In this document: positions 16,448 to 23,201 of the stretch, piece after piece
How positions within the stretch are numbered: the stretch's first letter is position 1
How the letters are laid out: each line of letters opens with the position of its first letter
Assembly (NCBI GenBank): GCA_018268575.1
Contig: JAFDWF010000185.1
Location: 21,616 to 85,615, forward strand
Reading direction: 5' to 3'
DNA: 64,000 bases
Source of the DNA: Actinomycetota bacterium
GTDB taxonomy: Bacteria; Actinomycetota; Thermoleophilia; Solirubrobacterales; 70-9
Made by a program: the position numbers and the translations under genes
The notes under the pieces: model-generated
Seen by the model: the letters and a program-made list of their open reading frames with translations, nothing else
Database searches by the model: none
Told to the model about the DNA's origin: nothing

Positions 16448-17011
16448 CTATTTGAGGATGTCCCCGACGACTCCATGAACGGCGCCGGTCGTCGTTGAGA
16501 CGACGTTTTCGACCGTGGACGCGAGAGGATGTTCGGGCTGGTCCGGTGTCGTGGCCGGGCTCGATTCGGGCTCCGTCGTCACCGTCGCTACAGCTTCGGC
16601 AGTGGGGCTCGATACCGGAGGCGACGATTCAGTCGTGGTCGGCGTGGGTTCGGACTTTGTCGGTGCAGCGTGAGGCGAAGTCTTTTCGTGATGCACTGAG
16701 ACGGGCTGGGAGCCTCCCTGCGGCTCCGTTTCGGCCTTATGCGGGGATTCGGTCGATACCGGCTCAGTAACGGCTACGGTGTGCGTCACCGGCGATGACG
16801 CGACCTGTACCGGAGCATGTCCTACAGCTTTCGGGTGACGATGACCGTGATGGGAGTGTTCCACCGCGACGTTGTTGGACAGACCGATGTGAGGAGTGGT
16901 TGAAGTCGTCGGATTGGTCGCCAGGATCAGGAACGCGAGCGCTCCCGCGACCATCATCACAGCGAAGAACATCCGCGCTCGTGTCATTCCGTCGCTGTAG
17001 ATCAGGATCAC
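16448..17011 (-). CDS. Membrane-anchored Ser/Thr/Pro/His-rich prophage protein
   Basis: An N-terminal hydrophobic segment (FFAVMMVAGALAFLILA) is followed by about 150 residues of low-complexity sequence rich in Thr, Ser, Pro, Glu and His (VEHSHHGHRHPK). This is a membrane-anchored extracellular stalk. I use GTG 17011, with GAGG seven bases upstream inside the preceding gene; ATG 16987 is the alternative. Role unknown; a cell-surface change in the lysogen is possible. Confidence 0.55.
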   Translation of the reverse strand: MILIYSDGMTRARMFFAVMMVAGALAFLILATNPTTSTTPHIGLSNNVAVEHSHHGHRHPKAVGHAPVQVASSPVTHTVAVTEPVSTESPHKAETEPQGGSQPVSVHHEKTSPHAAPTKSEPTPTTTESSPPVSSPTAEAVATVTTEPESSPATTPDQPEHPLASTVENVVSTTTGAVHGVVGDILK

Positions 17012-17014
17012 CCC

Positions 17015-17575
17015 CTATTCCTCTTCCACGACTTCCACGTCGATCGCGGCGGTCTGTTTGAAGACTCCGAGACGTTCCAACGTCTTGATCGAATCGGACA
17101 CGTCGATCACGGCCTCGATCTGGTTCGGTTCGCTGCGAAGCACCTGGGCGCGTTCGATCATCTGCGTGGTCGCCGCCGCCAGGGCTTGAACATTCTTTGC
17201 CAAATGATCTGGGTGAACGTCACGCAGCTTGATCAAGGACTGTTCGATGTACTGGGCCACCGCCTCCTGACCCTGCATGGCGATCTCAAGACCACGGCCA
17301 GCTAGGTTCTCGTTGATCGTCGGGGCGAGTTCGCTCCTGATCTGGCTGTAGCGACGCGGGAACGTCTCCTGGCGCCAGCGGGAAAGCGTCTCTCGTTCGA
17401 CCTTGATGCCTTCCTCGGCCAGCATGTCGGAAGTGAGCTTGGCGTTGTCGCCGTTGATCACCAACAGCTTGAGCGCGGCGTCAACCTCTTTCTCCGTGTG
17501 ACGCAGCCGTGTACCGCGCTCCGATACCGCGAGTCGGTCGAGGTCGTCGTCGGATTTGATGAGGTCTTTTGGCAT
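17015..17575 (-). CDS. Candidate terminase small subunit / HTH protein
   Basis: The 186 residues have an N-terminal DNA-binding region (AALKLLVINGDNAKLTSDML, then VERETLSRWRQETFPRRY) that fits a helix-turn-helix, followed by helices that could oligomerise. This arrangement resembles phage small terminase subunits, which mark the packaging site. It is separated from terL by five kilobases of opposite-strand genes, so a transcription regulator is the main alternative. The C-terminus is acidic (VEVVEEE). Confidence 0.5.
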   Translation of the reverse strand: MPKDLIKSDDDLDRLAVSERGTRLRHTEKEVDAALKLLVINGDNAKLTSDMLAEEGIKVERETLSRWRQETFPRRYSQIRSELAPTINENLAGRGLEIAMQGQEAVAQYIEQSLIKLRDVHPDHLAKNVQALAAATTQMIERAQVLRSEPNQIEAVIDVSDSIKTLERLGVFKQTAAIDVEVVEEE

Positions 17576-17829
17576 TTCTCAGTCCTGGGAGTCGCTACGG
17601 AAATTGGATTTGAGCCGGCTCCGCAGGACCGGAAAAGCCCGGCAACGTACAGCGACGGAGGGTGTACGTCGTTTCGTGTTGCCAAGTGGCGATCCGGCTG
17701 AAAGGGAGAAAGACCGGACCATGAAGCACGCGACAGTTACCCGCGTCGAGCGGGTTCCGGGTTCAGACGCTCCGCGATATGTGGCGGGCTCTCCGGTATC
17801 TGTCTACTAGTTACTGCGCGGATTGGCCG
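17576..17829. other. Intergenic region of 254 bp upstream of candidate terS
   Basis: No gene is supported. A hairpin-capable segment spans 17641-17683 (GGCAAC with GTTGCC, inner GTACA with TGTAC). If the next gene is a small terminase, a cos or pac site would be expected near here, but I cannot recognise one. Open plus-strand frames are shadows of the methyltransferase gene. Confidence 0.3.
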
Positions 17830-18552
17830 CTAAATAAGGGTGTACAGGTGTTCGCCCACGTATTTGGTGAAGGCTGGCGGGATGGCCTCGTTCAGGTGCG
17901 CCTTGTTCATCCAGTCGATGCCCATCGCATCTCTTGCCTGTGCGACAGAGCAACCTTGTCCGCCTCCGTAGACACCGACATAGTCCTTGTCGGGGTCGAG
18001 CTTGCCGTAATGGGACTTGCGTTTGTCCATCGTGACGACAAGGGGATGGGTAGCGGGATGCTCAGGCTGGGGAAGCTCCCAGTTCGTCTCGAATTGTCTG
18101 TGCCGAAGTACACGCAATTCGTGAAATATCTCCATCGAACCACAGAGGGTGACGGCTTCAAGCAACGGGGCGCCTTCGACATTCTCGATGACGTAGGGGC
18201 GCCCTGTCTTGATCAGCGCTTCCCGTGTCGGTTCGATCAGATCGGGATGTTTCTCCTGAAGCTCTGGCTTGCCGTGGAGCATCTGCGAATAGCGCTGGCA
18301 TGGAGGGGATGCGTGGATGGCGGCAACGACAGTATCCAGGTGGAGGGTGTACCTGAGCCTGTCGAGGAATTCCAGGGCGTCCATCTGGACGAACTGGTCC
18401 CCGACGTATTCCGGCTGAGGATCAACATCGACGCCGATCACTTCAAATCCGGCTTCCTGGTAGCCGCGTGTAGCGCCTCCCGCTCCGCAGTACACGTCGA
18501 TCAGGATCGGTTTGCTGTAGCTGACCCCGCAGTATTCCTGCTTGCAGTTCAA
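17830..18552 (-). CDS. Cytosine-5 DNA methyltransferase (phage, small)
   Basis: The protein of 240 residues starts at TTG 18552, which overlaps the preceding TGA, so translation is coupled. C5-MTase motifs are clear: motif I DVYCGAGGATRGYQEAGF (19-36), motif IV PPCQ with catalytic Cys85, motif VI ENV (123-125), motif VIII RHRQFETN, and a C-terminal IPPAFTKYVG. It lacks a sizeable target-recognition domain. There is no endonuclease partner, so it probably protects phage DNA from host restriction, together with ArdA. Confidence 0.82.
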   Translation of the reverse strand: MNCKQEYCGVSYSKPILIDVYCGAGGATRGYQEAGFEVIGVDVDPQPEYVGDQFVQMDALEFLDRLRYTLHLDTVVAAIHASPPCQRYSQMLHGKPELQEKHPDLIEPTREALIKTGRPYVIENVEGAPLLEAVTLCGSMEIFHELRVLRHRQFETNWELPQPEHPATHPLVVTMDKRKSHYGKLDPDKDYVGVYGGGQGCSVAQARDAMGIDWMNKAHLNEAIPPAFTKYVGEHLYTLI

Positions 18553-18947
18553 TCGTCGTCCTCGTGGGCGCCGAAAAACATCTCCATCGCCGATATGAAC
18601 TGGTCTACGAAAGCAACCGCCTCGTCCGAGTTGCCTGTGTCTCGAATCTCGTACGCCCGCTCTTCGAGGTATTCCATCGCCATGCTGAATGCACGGGCGT
18701 CGCTCAGGTCGTCGTTCCTGAGCGCCGGCGGTTCCCACACGATGACCCCACCGTGCTCGTGGAACTCATCGCCGCAGTTTTCGCATGGCGGCATCCCAAG
18801 AACGATTGCCTGGTCGCGGGTGATCTCTATCTCCCAACGACCATCCCTGCTCTGGTTGAACTCGACAGTCGGATCGACGTTGCCGGAACTGAGCAGGGCT
18901 TCGATCCCCTCCACGAACTCCTCTATCGTCTCGATGCGGTCGCTCAT
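18549..18947 (-). CDS. Prophage protein with CxxC, unknown
   Basis: The 132-residue acidic protein starts MSDRIETIEEFVEGIEALLS and has CENCGDEFHEHGG, a possible metal site (two Cys, two His). The C-terminus is helical and very acidic (GAHEDDD). It overlaps the genes on both sides by four bases. Its closeness to the methyltransferase may be only operon packing. Confidence 0.55.
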   Translation of the reverse strand: MSDRIETIEEFVEGIEALLSSGNVDPTVEFNQSRDGRWEIEITRDQAIVLGMPPCENCGDEFHEHGGVIVWEPPALRNDDLSDARAFSMAMEYLEERAYEIRDTGNSDEAVAFVDQFISAMEMFFGAHEDDD

Positions 18948-19438
18948 TCGGCGCCCTTCACTGCCTTGAGCAGGACGCTTTCCAGTTCGGCGAGCACCGC
19001 CGCTTTGGCGGCATCGTCCAGGTCGGCGAGGACGACGCGGATACGATCCCTCACCCTGCGCTCGGACTTGCGGCGATCCTCGCGGCGATCGGCATTCCTG
19101 GCACGCGCCGCGATGGCGTATTCGTCAACGATCGCCTGCTCGACAATCGGAGCTTCGGGGTCGAGGTTGTACCTCCGTCCCGTCTGACTCGTGGTGCCCA
19201 TGTTGTGCGCGAGGTACTTGGCCGAGCGATGATCGAACACCGTGTAGGTGGCGACGTGGGCTCCGTTGCGCTCGACCACCTTGTCGATCCTGATCGACAG
19301 ATTCGGGAAGATTTCGACCTCGTCTCCTGTCTCCACCGGGCAGGATTCCTCTGCCGACCATGCCAGCGTGGGCATCCCTCCTGCGACTATCGAGGCGTAG
19401 GAGTGCTTCGGGAAGGCGATCTCCGACCACTTCCTCAT
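18944..19438 (-). CDS. Prophage protein, unknown, with basic helical C-terminus
   Basis: I start at ATG 19438, which overlaps the upstream TGA as ATGA; the longer frame lies inside the HNH gene. The 164 residues have a beta-rich first half (ETGDEVEIFPNLSIRIDKVV) and a charged helical second half (RNADRREDRRKSERRVRDR). It may bind nucleic acid. No family recognised. Confidence 0.55.
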   Translation of the reverse strand: MRKWSEIAFPKHSYASIVAGGMPTLAWSAEESCPVETGDEVEIFPNLSIRIDKVVERNGAHVATYTVFDHRSAKYLAHNMGTTSQTGRRYNLDPEAPIVEQAIVDEYAIAARARNADRREDRRKSERRVRDRIRVVLADLDDAAKAAVLAELESVLLKAVKGAE

Positions 19439-19899
19439 GCCGCCGCCTTCTTGGCGCGTTTGTCGAGCTTCACATGACAGCTTCGGCAAAGCGGTCGGTA
19501 ATCGTCGGGAACGGTCGAGAAGCCTTCATGGAGCCTGTACGACCAGTCGTAGGCTCGGCGACTACAACCCGGCTCGCTGCACATATGGTCTTTGGCGCTG
19601 CCCTTCTGGGCGACGATACGTTCGTGGGCGCCGATATAGCCCACATTGTCGCCCTTCCAGTTGCCACTACCTTCACCCTTGTTGGCTCTGCCGGTAATCG
19701 CGGTCGTCTCCCTGCGAAGACATCCGCATGAGCGCGTGTGTCCGTTGACGAGACGAACCGCCCTGACCGTGAGTACGTTGCCGCAATCGCACTTGACGAG
19801 GAACTGGCGATGTCCCCCGCGACTGCGTTCTGCGATTTCGGAGATGACCTCTAGCCTTCCGAACCGCTCGCCTGCTGATACTTGAACTTGCTTTCCCAC
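19435..19899 (-). CDS. HNH endonuclease with AP2-like zinc domain
   Basis: From GTG 19899 the protein is 154 residues. The first part, GERFGRLEVISE...CDCGN...RSCGCL, matches the DNA-binding zinc region found in phage HNH homing-type endonucleases. The second part (CSEPGCSRRAYDWSYRL, then YRPLCRSCHVKLD) is an HNH-like nuclease fold with zinc Cys pairs. Such enzymes are either free-standing homing nucleases or packaging helpers next to terminases. The start is uncertain because no strong ribosome site is visible. Confidence 0.7.
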   Translation of the reverse strand: MGKQVQVSAGERFGRLEVISEIAERSRGGHRQFLVKCDCGNVLTVRAVRLVNGHTRSCGCLRRETTAITGRANKGEGSGNWKGDNVGYIGAHERIVAQKGSAKDHMCSEPGCSRRAYDWSYRLHEGFSTVPDDYRPLCRSCHVKLDKRAKKAAA

Positions 19900-19937
19900 A
19901 TAGCTTAATTGGGAGAAGCAACCGGAAATGTAGTGGG

Positions 19938-20102
19938 CTACTGCGAGTTCGGGACCAGGAAGACGACGATGGTCGAGATGGCGCCTTGTACGGCTGCGAC
20001 TGCGGCCGGGTCGAGGTTGAACCCGAGTGCGGCTGCAACTGCGACTACCGCAACTGCTGTGGCCGCCAATGCCTTGTTGAACTTGGTGAGAGAGAACTTC
20101 AT
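19938..20102 (-). CDS. Holin-like small membrane protein
   Basis: ATG 20102 opens a 54-residue frame, MKFSLTKFNKALAATAVAVV..., ending IVVFLVPNSQ. A basic N-terminus, two short hydrophobic segments and the VPN ending match small holin-like proteins of actinobacterial phages. Such proteins open the membrane for lysis, but no endolysin is visible nearby. An 11-codon frame (20109-20144) ends six bases before its start and follows GGAGAG, suggesting coupled translation. Confidence 0.6.
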   Translation of the reverse strand: MKFSLTKFNKALAATAVAVVAVAAALGFNLDPAAVAAVQGAISTIVVFLVPNSQ

Positions 20103-20191
20103 CACCAGTTACGGGCCGCACCGGGAAGGTTTGAGGGGTAGCATTCTTGAGTGTGGTTCGACTCTCTCCTTTCGTACTGGACACCGAACCG

Positions 20192-20239
20192 ACGATAGCA
20201 CTCTGACCCTGATCGTCAACCGAACCGTGTTGCTATCGT
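20192..20239 (-). promoter_or_regulatory. Leftward promoter with inverted repeat operator
   Basis: Reading leftward, TTGACG (20219-20214), a 16-base spacer and TATCGT (20197-20192) form a promoter for the holin-HNH-methyltransferase run. ACGATAGCA (20192-20200) and its exact inverse TGCTATCGT (20231-20239) flank it, so a regulator could bind both, or a second promoter may fire rightward. The same -10 with GC before it recurs at 21230. Confidence 0.6.
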
Positions 20240-20330
20240 TGTTGTCACAACAGAACTCTCGCCACTTACTTTCGGATGAGTCCGAGACGAAAGCTTTAGA
20301 GAGTCCCGTCCTGGCACGACGATAAAACAA

Positions 20331-20784
20331 GAGCCAACACCTGTCCCCTCCTGAAGATGCGAGAGGCTAGGCGGAGTCATACACCGCCGGCTGGACATCG
20401 AACTTAGCGGAAGCGACCCCTCTGGGGTTGGGGATTTCCTTTACGTGAGCCGGCTCCGAGATGAGACAAAACTATGACCACGACCGGGATGTAGCTCGAT
20501 ACGGCCAACAGAGCCAAAGAGAAGCTAGAACGTCCTAGGTGGAGATTCTGTTTACAAGGTCGGTGGGGCAACCATCCAAATCCTTCAACGGTGGAGCATG
20601 GGTACTAGGGGAATTGAGAGCCCTGAACCCCGATGGTTGCCTTTGGGCTTGCAGTCTGTGGAAACAGTTTGTCGAAGAGGCGGCAGGAAGAGTCCCAAGT
20701 GTCTCCATACAACTTCCCTAAGAGGGAGGAGGAGGAGGAGTAAAGAATCTCTTTTTGAGGAAGACTCTCGACAGCGAACCGTAA
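20331..20784. other. Gene-poor region of about 450 bp
   Basis: I see no convincing gene and no tRNA fold, although several short stretches can form hairpins (for example GGCGG with CCGCC around 20,372-20,391). A run of GGAGG repeats at 20,725-20,740 precedes the 20785 gene, but 45 bases away. Base use is mixed and unlike the neighbouring genes. A structured RNA or a decayed gene are possible. Confidence 0.3.
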
Positions 20785-21180
20785 ATGGTGATGCTTCTTC
20801 TCTCCCTCATCTACCTTACAGTCTCCTCATCCTCCGGTGGACCGGAACTCACAGCAATCGCAGCCGTGATCACCGCAGTCGCAGGCTTCATCGGGCTCAT
20901 CTGGACGATCTTCAAGGGCCGTAACAGACGCGATGAGGTAGAGCAGGCCGGGAGCTACATCAGGGGCGTAGAAGGGCTCATACGGCGTCAGGAAGAGGAG
21001 ATAGGTGAACTACGACGGGAACGTAAGGAGCTACAGGACGATGTCTCCAACCTACGCTCTGAAGTGCGTGAAGCAAAAACTGAAGCAACATCGATCAGAG
21101 GAGAACTGTCGGAACTACGTGGACAGATACGGAACTTCCTCTCGCCTGAACAGTACGAGGAGTTCAAACGTCGCTCATAG
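20785..21180 (+). CDS. Membrane-anchored coiled-coil prophage protein
   Basis: The 131 residues have two hydrophobic segments (residues 3-14, and 23-43 LTAIAAVITAVAGFIGLIWT), a basic turn (KGRNRRD), and a long coiled coil at 60-120 (RQEEEIGELRRERKELQDDV). The shape fits a spanin-like, holin-like or membrane-tethered regulator. It is divergently oriented to the holin-like gene 680 bp away. No family is recognised. Confidence 0.6.
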   Translation: MVMLLLSLIYLTVSSSSGGPELTAIAAVITAVAGFIGLIWTIFKGRNRRDEVEQAGSYIRGVEGLIRRQEEEIGELRRERKELQDDVSNLRSEVREAKTEATSIRGELSELRGQIRNFLSPEQYEEFKRRS

Positions 21181-21207
21181 CTTGCCAGTGTGCTTATCAC
21201 TTCTTTG

Positions 21208-21235
21208 TTGACACATCTTCCATCTTCGCTATCGT
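21208..21235 (+). promoter_or_regulatory. Rightward promoter TTGACA-16-TATCGT
   Basis: TTGACA (21208-21213), a 16-base spacer and TATCGT (21230-21235) make a strong promoter. The extended -10 GCTATCGTCG matches the leftward promoter at 20197. Start of transcription is expected near 21242, only about 30 bases before a terminator stem. Confidence 0.65.
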
Positions 21236-21241
21236 CGTTTG

Positions 21242-21312
21242 AGTAACAAATGCATCTCCTCTCCCTTCGGAAGTGTGTGCCCTGATCACAGGGGTTGGGG
21301 CACACACTTTTT
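21242..21312 (+). ncRNA. Candidate short RNA or attenuated leader
   Basis: The stretch runs from the predicted start after TATCGT to the end of a terminator U-tract, about 70 bases with no credible frame. It could be a stand-alone small RNA, as in some phage immunity systems, or a leader whose terminator controls the gene at 21380. Both are inference from the promoter-terminator spacing. Confidence 0.45.
21271..21312 (+). terminator. Strong Rho-independent terminator
   Basis: A perfect 12-bp stem (21271-21282 with 21298-21309) with a 15-base loop ends in TTTTT. It lies between a promoter and the 21380 gene, so it acts either to end a short RNA or as an attenuator. Confidence 0.85.
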
Positions 21313-21379
21313 GTTCCATACGGGGAGGTAAGCATCGACAAGGCCGGTCAACGGCCACGAACAAGGGAGAACCCTGAAC

Positions 21380-21835
21380 ATGGAAGCATCGAAAGAGGCT
21401 CGCTTCGCCGAGCTTAAAGAGCGGGTTGCAAACGGAGTAGCCCCCACCGTTACCGACATGCCTGAATGGGCGGCCAACTATGAAGGCGACCCCGTGGAGA
21501 ATCTTGCAGGCCATGAGTGGGAGATTGCCGAAGACTACGACCTCGCAGAGTCGATCTTCATGGGCTCCAACGAGGCGTTCGGAGCCGGTATGGCGCTAGG
21601 CACTGAAATCGCCCTACGTGATGCCAAGCGAAAGCGGGCTCGAATCGAGTACGTGATGCGTATGCTCGAAGACGATCCCGAGAAGCATGTGGAAACCATC
21701 AAGGCGATCTGTCTCATCATGTACTCCGAGATGACGGGACAGCAATACGACGGCGATGACGGTGAGGAAGAGCCGAAGGTACTTGCCGAAGCCTTCCCCG
21801 AGATCGCCGCTCTTCCCCGCTGGGAACAGGACTGA
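21380..21835 (+). CDS. Acidic prophage protein, unknown
   Basis: ATG 21380 follows GGGAGAA. The 151 residues are acidic and helical (MEASKEARFAELKERVANGV, later DGDDGEEEPKV). A middle segment with glycines (NEAFGAGMALGTEIALRDAK) may be a short amphipathic helix. The gene lies 68 bases after a strong terminator, so its expression may depend on read-through. No family recognised. Confidence 0.55.
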   Translation: MEASKEARFAELKERVANGVAPTVTDMPEWAANYEGDPVENLAGHEWEIAEDYDLAESIFMGSNEAFGAGMALGTEIALRDAKRKRARIEYVMRMLEDDPEKHVETIKAICLIMYSEMTGQQYDGDDGEEEPKVLAEAFPEIAALPRWEQD

Positions 21836-21999
21836 GGACGCATCTCCACGTCGGCGACCCTGGGCAAGTCGCCGGCAGATGGGGATGATCCCCTGTCCCT
21901 CCTCCGCCTGAGCGTGGGCCTACGGCTCGAAAGCCTGCGTGTCGCGGTGGAGGCCGGGGAAGTCAACGCATCGCCCTTTGATCGGCCGGAACTGCGACG

Positions 22000-22036
22000 T
22001 TGCGGAGCCTAGCAGCTTGTGCGAACATGCGTTCGT
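22000..22036 (+). promoter_or_regulatory. LexA-type SOS box overlapping a probable leaderless promoter
   Basis: CGAACATGCGTTCG at 22022-22035 matches the Gram-positive/actinobacterial LexA consensus CGAACRNRYGTTCG at every position. It overlaps a possible -10 GAACAT (22023-22028), 17 bases after TTGCGG (22000-22005). The ATG at 22037 starts one base after the box, eight bases after the -10, as in leaderless transcripts. LexA repression and DNA-damage induction are therefore likely. Confidence 0.65.
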
Positions 22037-22228
22037 ATGACGAGTCGGGAGGCTCAAGAGCTTGGAGTTCTGGAATCGGTGCTGAGCGCCGCTCCTTTGC
22101 CGGCTGCCAACCTCCCCGCCGATGTGGTCGCAGAGCTTGTTCGTGTCGGCCTTGTCATCGAGCACGACGGCCTCCTCTCGCCGACCCGCGCCGCGAGCCA
22201 CTACGACGAACTGCTCGGCGTTGGGTAG
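22037..22228 (+). CDS. SOS-box-controlled small winged-helix-like protein
   Basis: From ATG 22037 the protein has 63 residues (MTSREAQELGVLESVLSAAP...). The pattern of two helices and a wing (VVAELVRVGLVIEHDGLLS) suggests a small winged helix. A GTG at 22019 is the alternative start but would put the LexA box inside the coding sequence. Its stop overlaps the next start. It may be an anti-repressor or excision factor; this is inference. Confidence 0.5.
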   Translation: MTSREAQELGVLESVLSAAPLPAANLPADVVAELVRVGLVIEHDGLLSPTRAASHYDELLGVG

Positions 22229-22553
22229 CGCCCCCGACAGGCTTTGGAAGGAATACCACCGGGCGCTCCAACGGGGCGACCATCTGGCGGCGATGAGGGT
22301 CGTCAAGAACTACGGGCTACCGCTCGACATCCGCGAGATGTTGGACTTGACGATCAGGGCAGGAAGCGCCGGCGATCATGTCTTCGACCCGATGGCCGTG
22401 AGATGGATCATCAGACTCAACGAGCGCGCCAAAACCACGCTGAAGCTGCACGAGGTCGAATACCTCGCCAAGACCTTCAGGCACCATTGGGGAGGCGATC
22501 AGAGCAGCGCAGGCGCCCTCTGGCGCTTTCTGGCGACGGGTAAACGCCTCTAG
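22221..22553 (+). CDS. Unknown protein downstream of the SOS-box gene
   Basis: I start at TTG 22221, five bases before the upstream TAG, giving 110 residues. The protein is helical and basic (YHRALQRGDHLAAMRVVKNY, later RWIIRLNERAKTTLKLHEVE). It would be coupled to the SOS-controlled gene. It meets the leftward HTH gene end to end with a four-base overlap. No family recognised. Confidence 0.5.
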   Translation: MGSAPDRLWKEYHRALQRGDHLAAMRVVKNYGLPLDIREMLDLTIRAGSAGDHVFDPMAVRWIIRLNERAKTTLKLHEVEYLAKTFRHHWGGDQSSAGALWRFLATGKRL

Positions 22554-22765
22554 GGGCCGCAGATTTCGTAGCGCAGCCTGTCATCGGTGCCCAGGATGCG
22601 GCGGATGCGGTGAAGGCTCTCCAACTCCCCCAGGTTGAGCACCGTGGCCTTGGCTGTGAGTTCGAGGCTCTTGGCTATCTCCCGCATCAGGACGGGCTCG
22701 TTCCTCTCGCGCAGGAGGTTGACGATCCTCGTCTGGGTGACCTCCGATAGCTCGTTCTGGCTCAT
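22550..22765 (-). CDS. Small winged-helix regulator
   Basis: The 71 residues form a typical winged helix: TQTRIVNLLRERNEPVLMRE, recognition helix KATVLNLGELESL, wing RRILGTDDRLRYEI. It starts at ATG 22765. Immediately upstream are two 32-bp-spaced copies of TTGCGCAA...GATTGGGG, which are likely its own operators. A prophage repressor or control protein is the best guess. Confidence 0.65.
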   Translation of the reverse strand: MSQNELSEVTQTRIVNLLRERNEPVLMREIAKSLELTAKATVLNLGELESLHRIRRILGTDDRLRYEICGP

Positions 22766-22768
22766 TCT

Positions 22769-22823
22769 TTGCGCAAACTCCTCGATTGGGGCAAAGGAAG
22801 TTGCGCAAGATACCTGATTGGGG
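22769..22823. promoter_or_regulatory. Tandem operator repeats TTGCGCAA / GATTGGGG
   Basis: The palindrome TTGCGCAA occurs at 22769-22776 and 22801-22808, each followed by GATTGGGG (22784-22791 and 22816-22823), so the unit repeats every 32 bp, three helical turns. It sits just upstream of the winged-helix gene. Autoregulation is inferred. Confidence 0.6.
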
Positions 22824-22988
22824 TACGTTGCCGTCTGCCAGGGAGGCGGGTAGGGGCACCTGGGGTTTGCTTCCTTGTCCCCTTAAAGACGGCCCCCCGC
22901 CACCGGGGTTGGTTTGATCCGCCGAAACCAGATGGTGCGGGTGGTGGCCCCTTGTCCGGTAGTCGCCACCCGCATCTCCCCGGCTCGA

Positions 22989-23007
22989 TTTCCCACGGTT
23001 TCCCACG
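22989..23007 (+). repeat. Candidate integrase arm sites beside the right attachment site
   Basis: TTTCCCACG occurs at 22989-22997 and 22999-23007. The pair lies about 90 bp inside the tRNA-like remnant, where arm-type integrase sites are expected. A second pair lies at 13207. Confidence 0.5.
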
Positions 23008-23093
23008 ACGTTCAGGGTCAAGTGGGGTTATCCAGGTGCATCTAGGGACACCGAATCCGCTCTGGGGAGCCGAAAACCCCTCGTGAGCTAGGG

Positions 23094-23115
23094 TTCGACT
23101 CCATTCAGCCGCATA
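23094..23115 (+). other. Right attachment site: 3' end of a tRNA-Leu-like gene
   Basis: GGTTCGACTCCATTCAGCCG followed by CA reads as T-loop, T-stem 3' strand (CCATT), acceptor 3' strand (CAGCCGC) and discriminator A. CAGCCGCA endings are typical of tRNA-Leu. The 5' part of the tRNA is absent, so this is the duplicated 3' end left by site-specific integration. The intact gene would lie left of the window. Confidence 0.55.
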
Positions 23116-23201
23116 GAGGGACGGCTCTGCACCAGCTTGCAGAGCCGTCTTGGCCTCGTCACCTCCTCCTGATCCAGGATCGCGCCCGTATGCTGCGGCG
23201 C

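Noticed and set aside
17581..17700. Possible tRNA near GGATTTGAGCCGG
   Set aside because: The T-stem does not pair, and no acceptor or anticodon stem is found on either strand.
20361..20420. Possible tRNA with anticodon-like stem GGCGG/CCGCC
   Set aside because: The loop would have nine bases and there is no matching T-arm or acceptor stem.
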